Made by a program: the position numbers and the translations under genes. A stretch of DNA of 64,000 nucleotides from Corynebacterium gerontici (GTDB lineage Bacteria > Actinomycetota > Actinomycetes > Mycobacteriales > Mycobacteriaceae): assembly GCF_003813985.1 (NCBI RefSeq), contig NZ_CP033897.1, forward strand, positions 2,046,001-2,110,000, written 5' to 3'. Each line of letters opens with the position of its first letter. Within the stretch, counting starts at the first letter, position 1. Below are positions 63,969-64,000 of this stretch, piece by piece. Below the pieces are notes generated by a model. It was not told the origin of the DNA, ran no database searches, and saw only the letters and a list, made by a program, of their open reading frames with translations.

Positions 63969-64000
63969 GTGTTTCTTCGGGCACAAATGTGCCCTAACAG

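Noticed and set aside
63979..63994. Terminator hairpin at the right edge (GGGCACA/TGTGCCC)
   Set aside because: Loop too small, no T-tract visible and the window ends; cannot be supported.

Overview
The window is a chromosomal segment of a Corynebacterium (Mycobacteriales). The evidence is a run of genes whose content and order match the C. glutamicum and C. diphtheriae core: senX3-regX3, mshA, gpmA, sdhCAB beside ramB, lpd, a corynomycolyltransferase, a fused rmlCD, cyaB, topA-cspA, the helicase/Tad cluster, glxR, a whiB gene and a PASTA-type PBP. GC is moderate and GTG starts are frequent. I cannot name the species.

Layout. 1-8.8 kb: ppx and the phosphate-type SenX3/RegX3 system, two paralogous lipoproteins, gpmA, mycothiol glycosyltransferase mshA and a sugar-phosphate epimerase. 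9-16.9 kb: fadD, murB, a DUF2505 protein, a methyltransferase, an LmeA-like protein, a DeoC-like protein without its catalytic lysines, and membrane proteins. 17-22.7 kb: sdhCAB facing ramB across a 371-bp control region. 22.7-23.9 kb: a solitary tyrosine integrase between otherwise syntenic genes. 24-31.4 kb: lpd, a mycoloyltransferase, a two-hairpin C-loop RNA that looks like 6C RNA, the dTDP-rhamnose genes rmlB-rmlCD-rmlA and an AztD-like zinc chaperone. 31.4-34.8 kb: a pyruvyltransferase-like protein, a broken gene, tRNA-Thr(CGT) and holB. 34.9-43 kb: the membrane adenylate cyclase cyaB, a DtxR-box iron-type ABC importer, topA and cspA. 43.2-50 kb: a DECH helicase convergent with a complete Tad (Flp pilus) cluster. 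50-64 kb: a HAD phosphatase, the MarP protease/Nudix/TlpA/Nth operon, the cAMP-responsive global regulator glxR, an MBL hydrolase, RidA with a 52-codon DUF4177 gene, whiB, a bifunctional PBP, a YqeY protein and a phosphoesterase.

The most unusual signal is not a gene. The 12-mer AGCTTTTCGACG occurs 13 times exactly and three more times with one mismatch, on both strands and in both genes and intergenic gaps. About 0.01 copies are expected by chance. It has a C-rich 3' extension and resembles an uptake-sequence or chromosome-organising motif. It shares the window with a Tad pilus cluster, the pilus type used for transformation in Micrococcus. The second notable signal is the 6C-like RNA upstream of rmlB.

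How the genes work together: cAMP made by CyaB would signal through GlxR, for which a candidate site lies before sdhC. RamB and DtxR sites in the same region would link the TCA cycle to acetate and iron. Cmt, Rml, MurB, PBP, LmeA and MarP all serve the layered mycolate/arabinogalactan envelope.
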